NCBI RefSeq assembly: GCF_000975095.1
Contig: NZ_BBRD01000001.1
Location: 1,073,467-1,137,466 of the forward strand
DNA: 64,000 bases
Direction: 5' to 3'
From: Demequina aestuarii
GTDB lineage: Bacteria; Actinomycetota; Actinomycetes; Actinomycetales; Demequinaceae
Below are positions 9,126 through 17,361 of the stretch, in pieces. Both the position numbers and the translations under genes were made by a program. The stretch's first letter is position 1; the number at the start of each line of letters is the position of its first letter. The notes beneath the pieces are model-generated. The model saw only the letters and a list, made by a program, of their open reading frames with translations. It was not told the DNA's origin and made no database searches.

Positions 9126-9163
9126 GTTTCCCCCAGATTCGTGTGATGTTACGAGAGTGTTAC
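9126..9163 (-). promoter_or_regulatory. GlnR-type nitrogen-control box upstream of glnA
   Basis: Read on the minus strand the site is GTAAC-N6-GTAAC-N6-CGAAT-N6-GAAAC, with exact 6-nt spacers. The described actinobacterial GlnR consensus is gTnAc-n6-GaAAc repeated with 6-nt spacing. Three of the four half-sites fit well and the third (CGAAT) is degenerate. It ends about 11 bp upstream of the proposed glnA -10, a position suited to activation. Confidence 0.7.
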
Positions 9164-9236
9164 GCGATCTCTGGGAGAGCGCGTCTCAGCGGCAGCGCTG
9201 GGACGGCGACGTCATCGACCCTAGTCCACGCGCCGA

Positions 9237-9242
9237 TACGAT
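9237..9242 (+). promoter_or_regulatory. -10 of leaderless RDD-protein transcript
   Basis: TACGAT lies 6 nt before the GTG at 9249, which has no Shine-Dalgarno sequence. This fixes the start at that GTG. Confidence 0.6.
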
Positions 9243-9248
9243 GGAACG

Positions 9249-9674
9249 GTGACCCACCCGATGCCCGAGACTTCACGCGCGTACCCGGGCCTGCGGCTCG
9301 TGGGAGTCGCCGTCGACTGGGTGCTGTGCCTGCTGATCTCCTCCGCCTTCTTTCCGGCCGGAGACACGTCGGCCCTGACCGCCGTCGAACGCGTCCTGCT
9401 GGCGGGCGATCCCATGGCGACGCTGGTGATCTGGATGGTGCAGCACCTCGTGCTCGTCGCCACGCTTGGCACCACCGTGGGGCACCGCCTCGTGGGGCTG
9501 CGGGTGACGAGGGAGGACGGCGCGCCGTTCGTCGGCGTCCTCCGCGCGTTGGCCAGGACGGTGCTGCTGGCCCTGGTGATCCCCGCCGTGGTGTGGGGTC
9601 CGGACGGCCGCGGACTGCACGACCGCGCCGCAGGCACCCTGATCGTGCGCACCAGAGGAGCCGTCAATGCCTGA
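9249..9674 (+). CDS. RDD-family membrane protein
   Basis: A 141-residue membrane protein with three hydrophobic segments (about 14-35, 55-78 and 103-120) and the RDD-family pattern, including GTTVGHRLVGLRV and the C-terminal GLHDRAAGTLIV. RDD proteins are of uncertain function; some have been proposed to be ion antiporters. A copy next to glnA, divergently arranged, is also seen in mycobacteria (Rv2219A beside glnA1), so the association is conserved. The GTG start is supported by the leaderless promoter; a later ATG at 9261 is possible. Its end overlaps the following phosphatase gene by 8 bp. Confidence 0.85.
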   Translation: MTHPMPETSRAYPGLRLVGVAVDWVLCLLISSAFFPAGDTSALTAVERVLLAGDPMATLVIWMVQHLVLVATLGTTVGHRLVGLRVTREDGAPFVGVLRALARTVLLALVIPAVVWGPDGRGLHDRAAGTLIVRTRGAVNA

Positions 9675-10320
9675 GCTGACCGTGTCCGCCGTGCTGTGCG
9701 ACATGGATGGCACCCTCGTCGACTCCAACGCGCTGGTCGACGTGATGTGGAACGAGTTCGCCGGCGCCCACGGCTTGGACGGCGTCGAGGTGCGGGCCTT
9801 CGCCCACGGACGCCCGAGCCGCGCGACCGTGGCGCGCTATCTCACCGACGACGCGGAGATCCGCGAGTGGCTGGATCGCATCCACACGATGGAGACGAGC
9901 AGGTTCGACGGGGTGGTGGAGATTCCCGGCGCAGCGGCGTTCGTCGAGGCGCTCCCTGACGGACGCTGGGCGCTCGTGACCTCTGCGCTCGCCGGGCCCG
10001 CCAGGGGCAGACTCTCGGCCGTCGGCATCGATCTGCCGGAGATTCTCATCGGTGCTGATGACGTCGAGCACGGCAAGCCGGACCCCGAGGGATTCGCGCG
10101 AGCCGCAGACCTGCTCGGCGTGGAGCCGGGCGAGTGCGTGGTGTTCGAGGACACCGATGCGGGGATTCGGGCGGGCCAGGCGGCCGGATGCGCGGTCGTC
10201 GTGGTGGGGGACAACCGCTCCTCCGTCACCGAGGGCCTGCTGCGGGCCGACGACATGACCCAGGTGGGTGTGCGAATCGACGGCGACCGCATCGTCCTGA
10301 CGCTGCCCGAGCCTGACTGA
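9667..10320 (+). CDS. HAD-superfamily (subfamily IA) phosphatase
   Basis: A 217-residue HAD hydrolase with all four motifs: DMDGTLVD with nucleophile Asp12 and acid Asp14, the TSA of motif II (VTSALAG), the motif III lysine in HGKPDPEGF, and the acidic FEDTDAG of motif IV. The small helical cap (about 18-80) is that of beta-phosphoglucomutase and sugar-phosphate phosphatases, so a phosphorylated sugar or polyol is the likely substrate. It starts inside the RDD gene (8-bp overlap) and is translationally coupled to it. No specific substrate can be assigned. Confidence 0.88.
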   Translation: MPELTVSAVLCDMDGTLVDSNALVDVMWNEFAGAHGLDGVEVRAFAHGRPSRATVARYLTDDAEIREWLDRIHTMETSRFDGVVEIPGAAAFVEALPDGRWALVTSALAGPARGRLSAVGIDLPEILIGADDVEHGKPDPEGFARAADLLGVEPGECVVFEDTDAGIRAGQAAGCAVVVVGDNRSSVTEGLLRADDMTQVGVRIDGDRIVLTLPEPD

Positions 10321-10347
10321 TCTGCGCCCGGCCGATGCTCGTGTGGC

Positions 10348-11046
10348 TCAGCGCCCGCGCATCGCCTTGCGGTCGGGGCGGGCACGCATGGGGTCGACGC
10401 CCTTCGGCACGGGCAGCTTCTGACCACCGATGGCGCGCAGTCGCGCACTGACCTGCTCGCGCTGGTCCTTGGTGAGCGCCTTCTTGTGCTTGCGGATCGC
10501 CTTGGTGAGGTTCTTGAGCGAGACCTGGCCCTCGCCAGCGCCGATGGAGATCACATGGACAGGCACGCCGGGCACCAGCTTGTTGATGCGCCGCTTGACT
10601 GCTGTCACCTGCTTGTTGGCGGCATTGCCTCCCTCGGCGAGCAGCACCACGCCGCCCTTGCCGATGCCCTGGAACACGAGGGACTTGCCGCGCGGGTCGA
10701 TCGACACCGGGTCGTCTTCGAACTTCCACCCCCGGCGAATGGACTGCGCGATCGAGATCGACGCGCCCATCTGGCCCTCCATGCGCTGGAAGGCATTCTT
10801 CTCGAAACGGCGGGTCAGCGTGTACATGGCGGCGAGCGCGGCCGCGAGGACGCCGAAGAGGACCGAGTACACCAGCACGATGGTCGAGTCGGAGACGAGC
10901 AGCGCCACGAGCACCGACAGGCCGATCACCGCCACCGGGATGAGGATCATCAGCGGCAGCAGCCACTTGTCGTCGGGCGCTGTCGCCTTATACGCCTGCG
11001 CGACGAGCTTGTACCAGCGGGGCTTCTTCTGCGGTTCCTTAGCCAT
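10348..11046 (-). CDS. DUF4191 membrane protein
   Basis: A 232-residue protein with a short basic N-terminus, two adjacent hydrophobic helices (about 27-50 and 53-77), then a soluble C-terminal domain ending in a Lys/Arg-rich tail. It matches the actinobacterial DUF4191 family, of which Rv2219 lies in the same place beside lipA in M. tuberculosis. Function is unknown. The SD-poor ATG lies 10 nt after a minus-strand TAGACT (11057-11062), so its own mRNA would have a very short leader. It is convergent with the HAD gene, 27 bp apart. Confidence 0.85.
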   Translation of the reverse strand: MAKEPQKKPRWYKLVAQAYKATAPDDKWLLPLMILIPVAVIGLSVLVALLVSDSTIVLVYSVLFGVLAAALAAMYTLTRRFEKNAFQRMEGQMGASISIAQSIRRGWKFEDDPVSIDPRGKSLVFQGIGKGGVVLLAEGGNAANKQVTAVKRRINKLVPGVPVHVISIGAGEGQVSLKNLTKAIRKHKKALTKDQREQVSARLRAIGGQKLPVPKGVDPMRARPDRKAMRGR

Positions 11047-11105
11047 GATGCGGCACAGTCTAGTCGCTCAGCGGCGTGCGGCCGATGCGCTCACGGGATG
11101 GCGGG

Positions 11106-12125
11106 TCAGCAGGCTGGTGCGGCGGAGCGGTTCAGGAGGAACGATGCCTCCTGGCGGGCCTCCATGGGCTCACCGAGGTGCGCCAGCTCCTCCGGAATCG
11201 GACGGCCCTTGCTCTTCATGGCCTGGCCCCACAGGCGTCCGGCACGGTAGGAGGAACGCACGAGCGGCCCTGACATGACACCGAGGAATCCCATCTCCTC
11301 CGCAGCATCAGAGAGCTCGACGAACTCCTCGGGCTTGACCCACCGCTCCACCGGGTGGTGGCGCGGGCTCGGGCGCAGGTACTGGGTGATCGTGATGAGG
11401 TCGCAGCCCGCGTCGTGCAGGTCCTGGAGGGCCTGCACCGCCTCGTCGAACGTCTCTCCCATGCCGAGGATGATGTTGGACTTGGTCACGAGCCCATCGC
11501 GCTGGGCCTCCGAGATCACGTGCAGCGAACGCTCGTACGTGAACGCGGGCCGGATCCGCTTGAAGATGCGCGGGACGGTCTCGACGTTGTGCGCGAGCAC
11601 CTCTGGGCGTGAGGAGAACACCTCGGCCAACTGGTCGGGCACCGCGTTGAAGTCGGGAATCAGCAGCTCCACGCCGGTGCCGAGCCCCAGCTCGTGGATC
11701 TTGCGGACCGTCTCCGCGTAGAGCCATGCGCCGCCGTCGGCGAGGTCATCGCGGGCGACACCGGTGATGGTCGAGTACTTGAGCCCCATCTCCTTCACGG
11801 AGTTCGCAACCTTGGTGGGCTCCATACGGTCCAGGGGAGAGGGCTTGCCGGTGTCGATCTGGCAGAAGTCGCATCGCCGCGTGCACTGAGCGCCGCCGAT
11901 GAGGAACGTCGCCTCGCGGTCCTCCCAGCATTCGAAGATGTTGGGGCAGCCGGCCTCCTCGCACACCGTGTGCAGCCCACCCGATCGGACCAGGGTCTTG
12001 AGCTCCGAATACTCGGGGCCCATCGTGGCCTTGGTGCGGATCCACTCAGGCTTGCGCTCGATCGGGGTCTCGGCGTTGCGGGCCTCGACGCGCAGCATGC
12101 GGCGGCCCTCTGGTGCGATGGTCAC
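11106..12125 (-). CDS. lipA: Lipoyl synthase
   Basis: A 339-residue radical SAM enzyme that inserts two sulfurs into octanoyl groups on lipoyl domains. It has both clusters: the auxiliary [12 protein letters not shown] (Cys55, Cys60, Cys66) and the radical [11 protein letters not shown] (Cys81, Cys85, Cys88), plus the C-terminal RSSYRAG that closes the auxiliary site. The GTG start at 12125 overlaps the lipB stop as GTGA, so the two are translationally coupled. Its product is needed by the DlaT subunit encoded at 17362-18822. Confidence 0.97.
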   Translation of the reverse strand: MTIAPEGRRMLRVEARNAETPIERKPEWIRTKATMGPEYSELKTLVRSGGLHTVCEEAGCPNIFECWEDREATFLIGGAQCTRRCDFCQIDTGKPSPLDRMEPTKVANSVKEMGLKYSTITGVARDDLADGGAWLYAETVRKIHELGLGTGVELLIPDFNAVPDQLAEVFSSRPEVLAHNVETVPRIFKRIRPAFTYERSLHVISEAQRDGLVTKSNIILGMGETFDEAVQALQDLHDAGCDLITITQYLRPSPRHHPVERWVKPEEFVELSDAAEEMGFLGVMSGPLVRSSYRAGRLWGQAMKSKGRPIPEELAHLGEPMEARQEASFLLNRSAAPAC

Positions 12126-12823
12126 ACGGTCTCCTTGGGGTGCTCGGCGACGGCAGCGGCGGCGCCTGTAGGCGTCGCCGTCTCCCAGCGTACGTCTGTC
12201 AGTGCGGTTTCTAGGAATCCAAGCGCGGCGGGCAGGACGTCGCCGATGCCCACGTCGCGCCCGAGTTCCTGGGACAGCGAGGTGACGTCGGCGTCATCGA
12301 TGCCGCACGGGACGATGCGGTCGAACTCGCCGAGCGCCGGGTCGCAGTTGAATGCGAAGCCGTGCATGGTGACTCCCTTGGCGACGCGCACGCCGATCGC
12401 ACAGATCTTCCGCTCGCGCCGGGTGTCCGTCGCCGGCAGCCACACTCCGGAACGGTCGTCCACCCGTGTGGCGTCGAGGCCATACGACGCGCTGAGGTCG
12501 ATGAAGGCCTGTTCGAGCGCCCGGACGTACTTCACGACATCGACGGGCTCGCGCAGACGGATGATCGGGTAGCCGACCAGCTGGCCGGGACCGTGCCACG
12601 TGATCCTGCCACCACGGTCGACGTCCACGACGGGGGTGCCATCGACGGGCCGGTCCCACCGGGCGGTGCGCTTTCCCGCGGTGTACACGCTCTCGTGCTC
12701 GACCAGGACGACCGTGTCCTCACGGTCGCCGGCGACCCGCTCCGCGTGGAGGCGGCGCTGCAGGTCCCATGCCTCCTGGTACGGCACGAGCCGCGCGCCG
12801 ACATCGAGGGTGAGCGTCTCCAT
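12122..12823 (-). CDS. lipB: Octanoyl-ACP:protein N-octanoyltransferase
   Basis: A 233-residue enzyme transferring octanoyl from acyl carrier protein to lipoyl domains. The catalytic pair is Cys173 (VPCGIDD) and Lys139 (KICAIGV), with [14 protein letters not shown] at 73-86 as the substrate-site signature. The ATG at 12823 is preferred over upstream frames because the protein aligns from METLTLDVG and a minus-strand TAGCCT lies 7 nt upstream, consistent with a leaderless mRNA. It is followed directly by lipA in one operon. Confidence 0.96.
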   Translation of the reverse strand: METLTLDVGARLVPYQEAWDLQRRLHAERVAGDREDTVVLVEHESVYTAGKRTARWDRPVDGTPVVDVDRGGRITWHGPGQLVGYPIIRLREPVDVVKYVRALEQAFIDLSASYGLDATRVDDRSGVWLPATDTRRERKICAIGVRVAKGVTMHGFAFNCDPALGEFDRIVPCGIDDADVTSLSQELGRDVGIGDVLPAALGFLETALTDVRWETATPTGAAAAVAEHPKETV

Positions 12824-12830
12824 AGAGTCC

Positions 12831-12836
12831 AGGCTA
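12831..12836 (-). promoter_or_regulatory. -10 of leaderless lipB-lipA transcript
   Basis: Minus-strand TAGCCT lies 7 nt before the lipB ATG, and no Shine-Dalgarno sequence is present. The divergent MMPL gene starts only 56 bp away. Confidence 0.5.
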
Positions 12837-12879
12837 AACCCCCGGGAATGCAGTGATCGCCGCAGCGTTGAGGCACGAT

Positions 12880-15093
12880 ATGAACATGTCTTCACGCGCC
12901 TGGATTCGGCCCCTCGTCATCGTCCTCGTCATTGCAGGGTGGCTCGCCGTCGGCGGCGTCGGGGGCCAGACCTTCGGCAAGCTGTCGGAGGTACAGGAGA
13001 ACGACTCAGCGGCATTCCTGCCTTCGTCGGCCGAGTCGACGCGAGCCGCAGAGCTGCAGGCAGAATTCTCACCGGCCGATGCGGTTCCCGGGATCTTCGT
13101 CGTCGACGGGATCACGGGCCCGGAGGACATCGCTTTCGTCGAGCAGTTCGTCGCCACCGTCGTCGACAACCCCATCGAGGGAGGCGAGGCGGGCCGCACC
13201 GTCGGCGAGGTGCTTTCGCCACCGGCAAGCGAACAGATGCCGCAGGTGGTGCCGTCAGAGGACGGTGAAGCGGTGCTCGTGTCGTTCTCAGTCTCGGGCG
13301 ACGTCGCAGAGGAGAGCGCAGGCGAAGGAACGGTCGGCGAGCTTGTCGCCGAGACCATTCGGATGACGTGGGAGGGGAGCGAGAGTGGAAGCGACCTGAA
13401 CGGTCACTTGACCGGCGGGCTCGGGATCCTCGCGGACCTGCTCGAGGCCTTTGCGGGCATCGACGGGATCTTGCTCGTGGTCGCGCTCGTCGTGGTGCTC
13501 GTCATCTTGCTGGTCGTCTACCGCAGCCCCGTGCTGCCCCTGCTGGTGCTGTCGACGGCCATGATCGCGCTCACCGGCGCGATCCTGGGCGTCTACGCGC
13601 TGGCGGACTCGGGGGTCATCACCCTCAACGGTCAGGCGCAAGGAATCATGTTCATCCTCGTCGTCGGCGCGACCACCGACTACGCGCTGTTGCTGGTTGC
13701 CCGCTACCGCGAGGAGCTGGTCCGCAACGAGTCCACCTACACGGCGCTGTGGAAGGCGTGGCGACGGTCTCTCGAGCCCATCGCCGCGTCCGCCGGCACC
13801 GTCATCCTCGGACTGCTGGTGCTGCTGCTGAGTGACCTCAAGTCCAACGCCGCGCTCGGTCCGGCAGGCGCCATCGGCATCGCCGCGGCGCTGCTCGCGG
13901 CCCTGACGCTGCTTCCCGCGCTCCTGCTCATCGGCGGCCGTCGCGCACGCGGCGTGTTCTGGCCGGCTCTGCCGCGCTATCAGGCGAGCGAACAAGGGCA
14001 CGGCTCCGACCCGTCGATGGGCTCCGGCTTCTGGCCGCGGGTGGCGCGTGCCGTCGACTCGCGCCCACGCCGCACGTGGATTCTTGCCGCGGGCGGGCTG
14101 CTGATCTTCGCCGCCTTCTTGCCCACCTTCAAGGCGCAGGGACTCGGCGCGCAGGATGTGTTCACCACCCGCACCGACTCGGTTCAGGGAACCGAAGTGC
14201 TCGAGGATCACTTCGACGCCGGTGCGTCATCGCCCATCCGTATCTTCGTGCCCGTGGATCAGGCCGATGACGCGGTTGAGGCCGCCACTGACGTCGAGGG
14301 CGTGGAGAGCGCATACGTGCTCACCCCCTCCGTCGCAGAGGGAGCGCCTCCCGGTGCCGTGCCCGGCGAGGCTCCGATCGAGATCGACGGTCGCGTCTCG
14401 GTGGTCGCGATCACGCAGGTGTCGTCGAGTTCTTCAGAGGCGGCCGACATCGTTGAGGGCGTGCGCGACGCCGTTCATCCCTTGGCCGACGATGTCCTCG
14501 TGGGCGGTCAGGCGGCTGAGCAGCTCGACACGCGCGTGACCACGCAGCGCGACACGCTGATCATCATCCCCACCATCCTTGCGGTCATCTTCGTCGTGCT
14601 GGTGATGCTGCTCCGCTCCGTGCTGGCGCCGCTGCTCATCGTGCTCGCCAACGTCCTGTCCTACGGCGCGACGCTCGGGCTCTCGGCGATCCTGTTCAAC
14701 CACGTGTTCGGCTTTGCCGGCTCGGACCCCGCCGTCCCGCTCCTGGGGTTCGTGTTCCTCGTGGCGCTCGGCGTCGACTACTCGATCTTCCTGATGTCGA
14801 GAGCGCGCGAGGAGTCGCTGGCGCACGGCACCCGCGACGGAGTCAGGAGAGCCCTCGCGGTGACGGGCGGCGTCATCACGTCTGCAGGCATCGTGCTGGC
14901 GGCGACGTTCGCTGCGCTCGGCGTGATCCCGCTGATCTTCCTCGCGCAGATCGCCGTGATCGTCGGCCTCGGCGTGCTGATCGACACGTTCGTCGTGCGC
15001 TCCCTGCTGGTCCCTGGTCTGGTCTCCGACATCGGGCGGCCGGTGTGGTGGCCGTGGGCGCGTCGCATTCCGAGTGACGACTCCCTGAGCTGA
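12880..15093 (+). CDS. MMPL/RND-family exporter
   Basis: A 737-residue membrane transporter of the MMPL family. It has one N-terminal helix, a soluble loop (about 35-180), five to six helices, then a second repeat with another extracytoplasmic loop (about 420-550) and six helices, giving about 12 transmembrane segments. FILVVGATTDYALLLVARYREEL and FLVALGVDYSIFLMSRAREE are the paired proton-relay regions, each with an Asp-Tyr. Such proteins export lipids, siderophores or hydrophobic drugs using the proton gradient. The ATG at 12880 follows TTGAGG at 6 nt; a GTG at 12853 is less likely. Substrate is unknown, and no lipid synthase gene is adjacent. Confidence 0.9.
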   Translation: MNMSSRAWIRPLVIVLVIAGWLAVGGVGGQTFGKLSEVQENDSAAFLPSSAESTRAAELQAEFSPADAVPGIFVVDGITGPEDIAFVEQFVATVVDNPIEGGEAGRTVGEVLSPPASEQMPQVVPSEDGEAVLVSFSVSGDVAEESAGEGTVGELVAETIRMTWEGSESGSDLNGHLTGGLGILADLLEAFAGIDGILLVVALVVVLVILLVVYRSPVLPLLVLSTAMIALTGAILGVYALADSGVITLNGQAQGIMFILVVGATTDYALLLVARYREELVRNESTYTALWKAWRRSLEPIAASAGTVILGLLVLLLSDLKSNAALGPAGAIGIAAALLAALTLLPALLLIGGRRARGVFWPALPRYQASEQGHGSDPSMGSGFWPRVARAVDSRPRRTWILAAGGLLIFAAFLPTFKAQGLGAQDVFTTRTDSVQGTEVLEDHFDAGASSPIRIFVPVDQADDAVEAATDVEGVESAYVLTPSVAEGAPPGAVPGEAPIEIDGRVSVVAITQVSSSSSEAADIVEGVRDAVHPLADDVLVGGQAAEQLDTRVTTQRDTLIIIPTILAVIFVVLVMLLRSVLAPLLIVLANVLSYGATLGLSAILFNHVFGFAGSDPAVPLLGFVFLVALGVDYSIFLMSRAREESLAHGTRDGVRRALAVTGGVITSAGIVLAATFAALGVIPLIFLAQIAVIVGLGVLIDTFVVRSLLVPGLVSDIGRPVWWPWARRIPSDDSLS

Positions 15094-15177
15094 TGGCGGT
15101 CGCCGGGCTCACGGCGAGTCCCGCACCGACGCTGTGGATAACCCCCGTGCCCGTGGCCGGGACGTCACAGTGGAGGC

Positions 15178-16479
15178 ATGTCCAGTGATCGAGGAGCCGA
15201 TGCACGAGTACTGACGCGTTCCGTCGGCATGGGGCCAGAGGTGCTGGCGAGTGTCTCCGAGCGCGTCCGAGCGCTCAGAGAGGTGGAGCATCCCGGGGTG
15301 CTGGTCCCGCTCGGGGTGGGCGTTGCGGAAGGCGACCAGGTGGTCGTGACGCTGCCGTGGATCGACGGCGTCGACCTCGCCGAGCTCGAGACCAGGCGCG
15401 GCCCCCTGGCCGCGGGGGAGTGCGTGTGGCTGGGAGTCCGGGTCGCGGCGGCGCTCGACGCGCTCCACGCGCGCGGGATCGCCCACGGTGACGTCGCACC
15501 CGCCAACATCGTGATCGCCGACGGCGAGGTCATCATCGTCGACACCGTCGGCGGGTGTCTCGACGATGAGCGGGGCACCGTGGGGTTCCGCGCGCCGGAG
15601 CGCCGCTCGGGACCGTCGCTCACGGCCGATGCGTACTCGCTTGGGGCTCTCCTGCGGTGGTGCGTGGCAGCGCACGACAGTGTGGCAGTGGAGGCCTGGA
15701 CGGCACCCCTCCTCGCGCACGACCCCGACTCTCGACCTCCGGTGGCGGTGGCGGCACAGGCCCTTGCCTCGTGCGCCCCGCAGCGGCCAGTGGCCGTGCC
15801 GTCCCGGACGGAGGTGGTGGGCGCGGTCCGGGCGAGGGCGAGCGCGAGCACCGAGCGGATCGCCGCGGGACGCGCGTGGCGCATGCGCCGCGTGGCCAGC
15901 CGGATCGCTGTGGGGATGGCGGTCTCAGCAGCAGCCGTGGCCGGGGTCGTCGCCGTGCCCCGCGTGGTGGACGCCGCGATGCCGTCGATCCCCAAGCCGC
16001 CCGGAGTCGAGCGCACCGGGACGCCGCAGTTGGCCCACTCGCACACACCCGACGCCGGAGACTCGGCGGCGCCTGCGACAGCGCCCTCAAGCTCCGCCGG
16101 TCGCGTGCCGCGCGATTCTCCTGGTGAGGCCGCACTCGCCCTGACCGCCCAGCGCATGGACGCCCTGGCGGCGGGTGACGGGGCGGCGCTGCTCGCCACC
16201 ATCGCCGACGGGCCGCTGACTGCGCAGACGCGGGCGTTGGCGCGTGCGCTCGACTCTGGAGACACTCGCTACGACGGGCTGGAATACGACCTCGGCGAGG
16301 TGGAGGTCGCGTCGCAGTCGGGAGACGGCGCGACGGTCACGGTCAGTTATGAGGTCGCTGCACACCGGATCGTGACGCCGGATGGCGCTGCCGAGGCGGC
16401 GGCGTACGTGCAGAGCGTGGAATTGGAACTCAGGTGGGACGGGCGCTGGTCGGTGGTGCGTGCCCGGCCTCAGCCATGA
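15178..16479 (+). CDS. Membrane protein with kinase-like domain lacking the N-lobe (probable pseudokinase)
   Basis: A 433-residue protein. Residues 30-205 resemble the C-lobe of a Ser/Thr protein kinase: IAHGDVAPANIVI replaces HRDxxPxN (His103, Gly104, Asp105, Asn110), VDTVGG stands where DFG is expected (Asp122), and RAPERRSG is the APE motif. The glycine-rich loop and the ATP-binding lysine (VAxK) are absent because the N-lobe is reduced to about 60 residues. A transmembrane helix (about 240-262) precedes a Ser/Pro/Ala linker and an external domain (about 320-433) with an NTF2-like pattern. I infer a pseudokinase or scaffold rather than an active kinase. Its 3' end overlaps the convergent TIGR01777 gene by 50 bp. 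Confidence 0.7.
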   Translation: MSSDRGADARVLTRSVGMGPEVLASVSERVRALREVEHPGVLVPLGVGVAEGDQVVVTLPWIDGVDLAELETRRGPLAAGECVWLGVRVAAALDALHARGIAHGDVAPANIVIADGEVIIVDTVGGCLDDERGTVGFRAPERRSGPSLTADAYSLGALLRWCVAAHDSVAVEAWTAPLLAHDPDSRPPVAVAAQALASCAPQRPVAVPSRTEVVGAVRARASASTERIAAGRAWRMRRVASRIAVGMAVSAAAVAGVVAVPRVVDAAMPSIPKPPGVERTGTPQLAHSHTPDAGDSAAPATAPSSSAGRVPRDSPGEAALALTAQRMDALAAGDGAALLATIADGPLTAQTRALARALDSGDTRYDGLEYDLGEVEVASQSGDGATVTVSYEVAAHRIVTPDGAAEAAAYVQSVELELRWDGRWSVVRARPQP

Positions 16480-17353
16480 CCCACTGCGCCGCGCCCGTGA
16501 TCTCCGGGTGACGCCACGAGAAGTCGAGTCTCTTGAGCACCCCGGGGGAGGCGAGCTGGCTCGACAGCAGGTCCTCGATCGCACGGCCGATGGCAATCTT
16601 CAGCGCCCAGCCCGGGACGGGCAGCCCAGGAGTACGCCCCGCCGCCTCCGACATCGCGCGGATGAGTTCACGGTCGCGCACCGCGATCGGTGCGATCACG
16701 TTGGCGGGGCCATGGTGATCGGAATCGATGAGGAACCGCAGGGCTCTGATGTGGTCATCGAGGGAGATCCACGAGTGCCACGCGGTGCCCTTGCCGAGCG
16801 AGCGCAGCAATCCGCGGGTGACGAGCGGCATCAACCGTTCCGCGAACCCTCCGTGCGGAGCGAGCACGAGTCCGGTGCGCGCGAACACGGTGCGGATCCC
16901 GGCGTCCACCGCCGGCTGTGCGGCGGCCTCCCACTGGCGCACGATGGACGCCAGCAGTGTGTCTCCCGGTCCGGAACGCTCCGTGAGGTGGTCCTCTCCA
17001 CGATCCCCGTAGTACCCCATTGCAGAGCCTTGCAGCAGCAACCCGGTGAACCCGGAGTCGACGAGCGCACGCACGATCGTTCCGGTGGAGTCGAGCCGAG
17101 ACTGCAGGACGAGATTGGCGTGGGAGTCGGTGAGGCGCTTCGCGCCGATCGACGCCCCCGCGAGGTTCACGACCACGTCCGCAGACGCGAGCACCTCACG
17201 ATCGACGTCGCCGGAAGCGGGCTCCCACGACGACTCGTCCGGATCGCGCGCCTCACGGCGCACCAGCGAGACCACATCGTGGTCGTCACGACGCAGAGAA
17301 TCCTTGAGCGCCGTCCCGATCAGGCCCGATGACCCCGCAATGACGACCCTCAT
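16430..17353 (-). CDS. TIGR01777-family (SDR39U1/YfcH-type) NAD(P)-dependent epimerase-like protein
   Basis: A 307-residue short-chain dehydrogenase-like protein with an N-terminal Rossmann motif (VVIAGSSGLIGTAL, residues 3-16), NLAGASIG (about 63-70), and a C-terminal DUF1731-like end (PGVLKRLDFSWRHPEI). The family is widespread but of unproven substrate. It starts 9 bp after the dlaT stop, so it belongs to the lpdA-dlaT operon; the M. tuberculosis homologue Rv2216 also follows dlaT (Rv2215). The conserved adjacency to lipoylation genes is the best clue to its role. Confidence 0.88.
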   Translation of the reverse strand: MRVVIAGSSGLIGTALKDSLRRDDHDVVSLVRREARDPDESSWEPASGDVDREVLASADVVVNLAGASIGAKRLTDSHANLVLQSRLDSTGTIVRALVDSGFTGLLLQGSAMGYYGDRGEDHLTERSGPGDTLLASIVRQWEAAAQPAVDAGIRTVFARTGLVLAPHGGFAERLMPLVTRGLLRSLGKGTAWHSWISLDDHIRALRFLIDSDHHGPANVIAPIAVRDRELIRAMSEAAGRTPGLPVPGWALKIAIGRAIEDLLSSQLASPGVLKRLDFSWRHPEITGAAQWVMAEAGHAPPTSARPT

Positions 17354-17361
17354 GAGGTGCC

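Noticed and set aside
7661-9679. A 672-codon open frame on the plus strand opposite glnA
   Set aside because: It is the complement of a certain glnA gene and its product is a low-complexity, Leu/Val/Arg/Gly-rich sequence. High GC creates such shadow frames; glnA, its GlnR box and the leaderless RDD start all lie within it.
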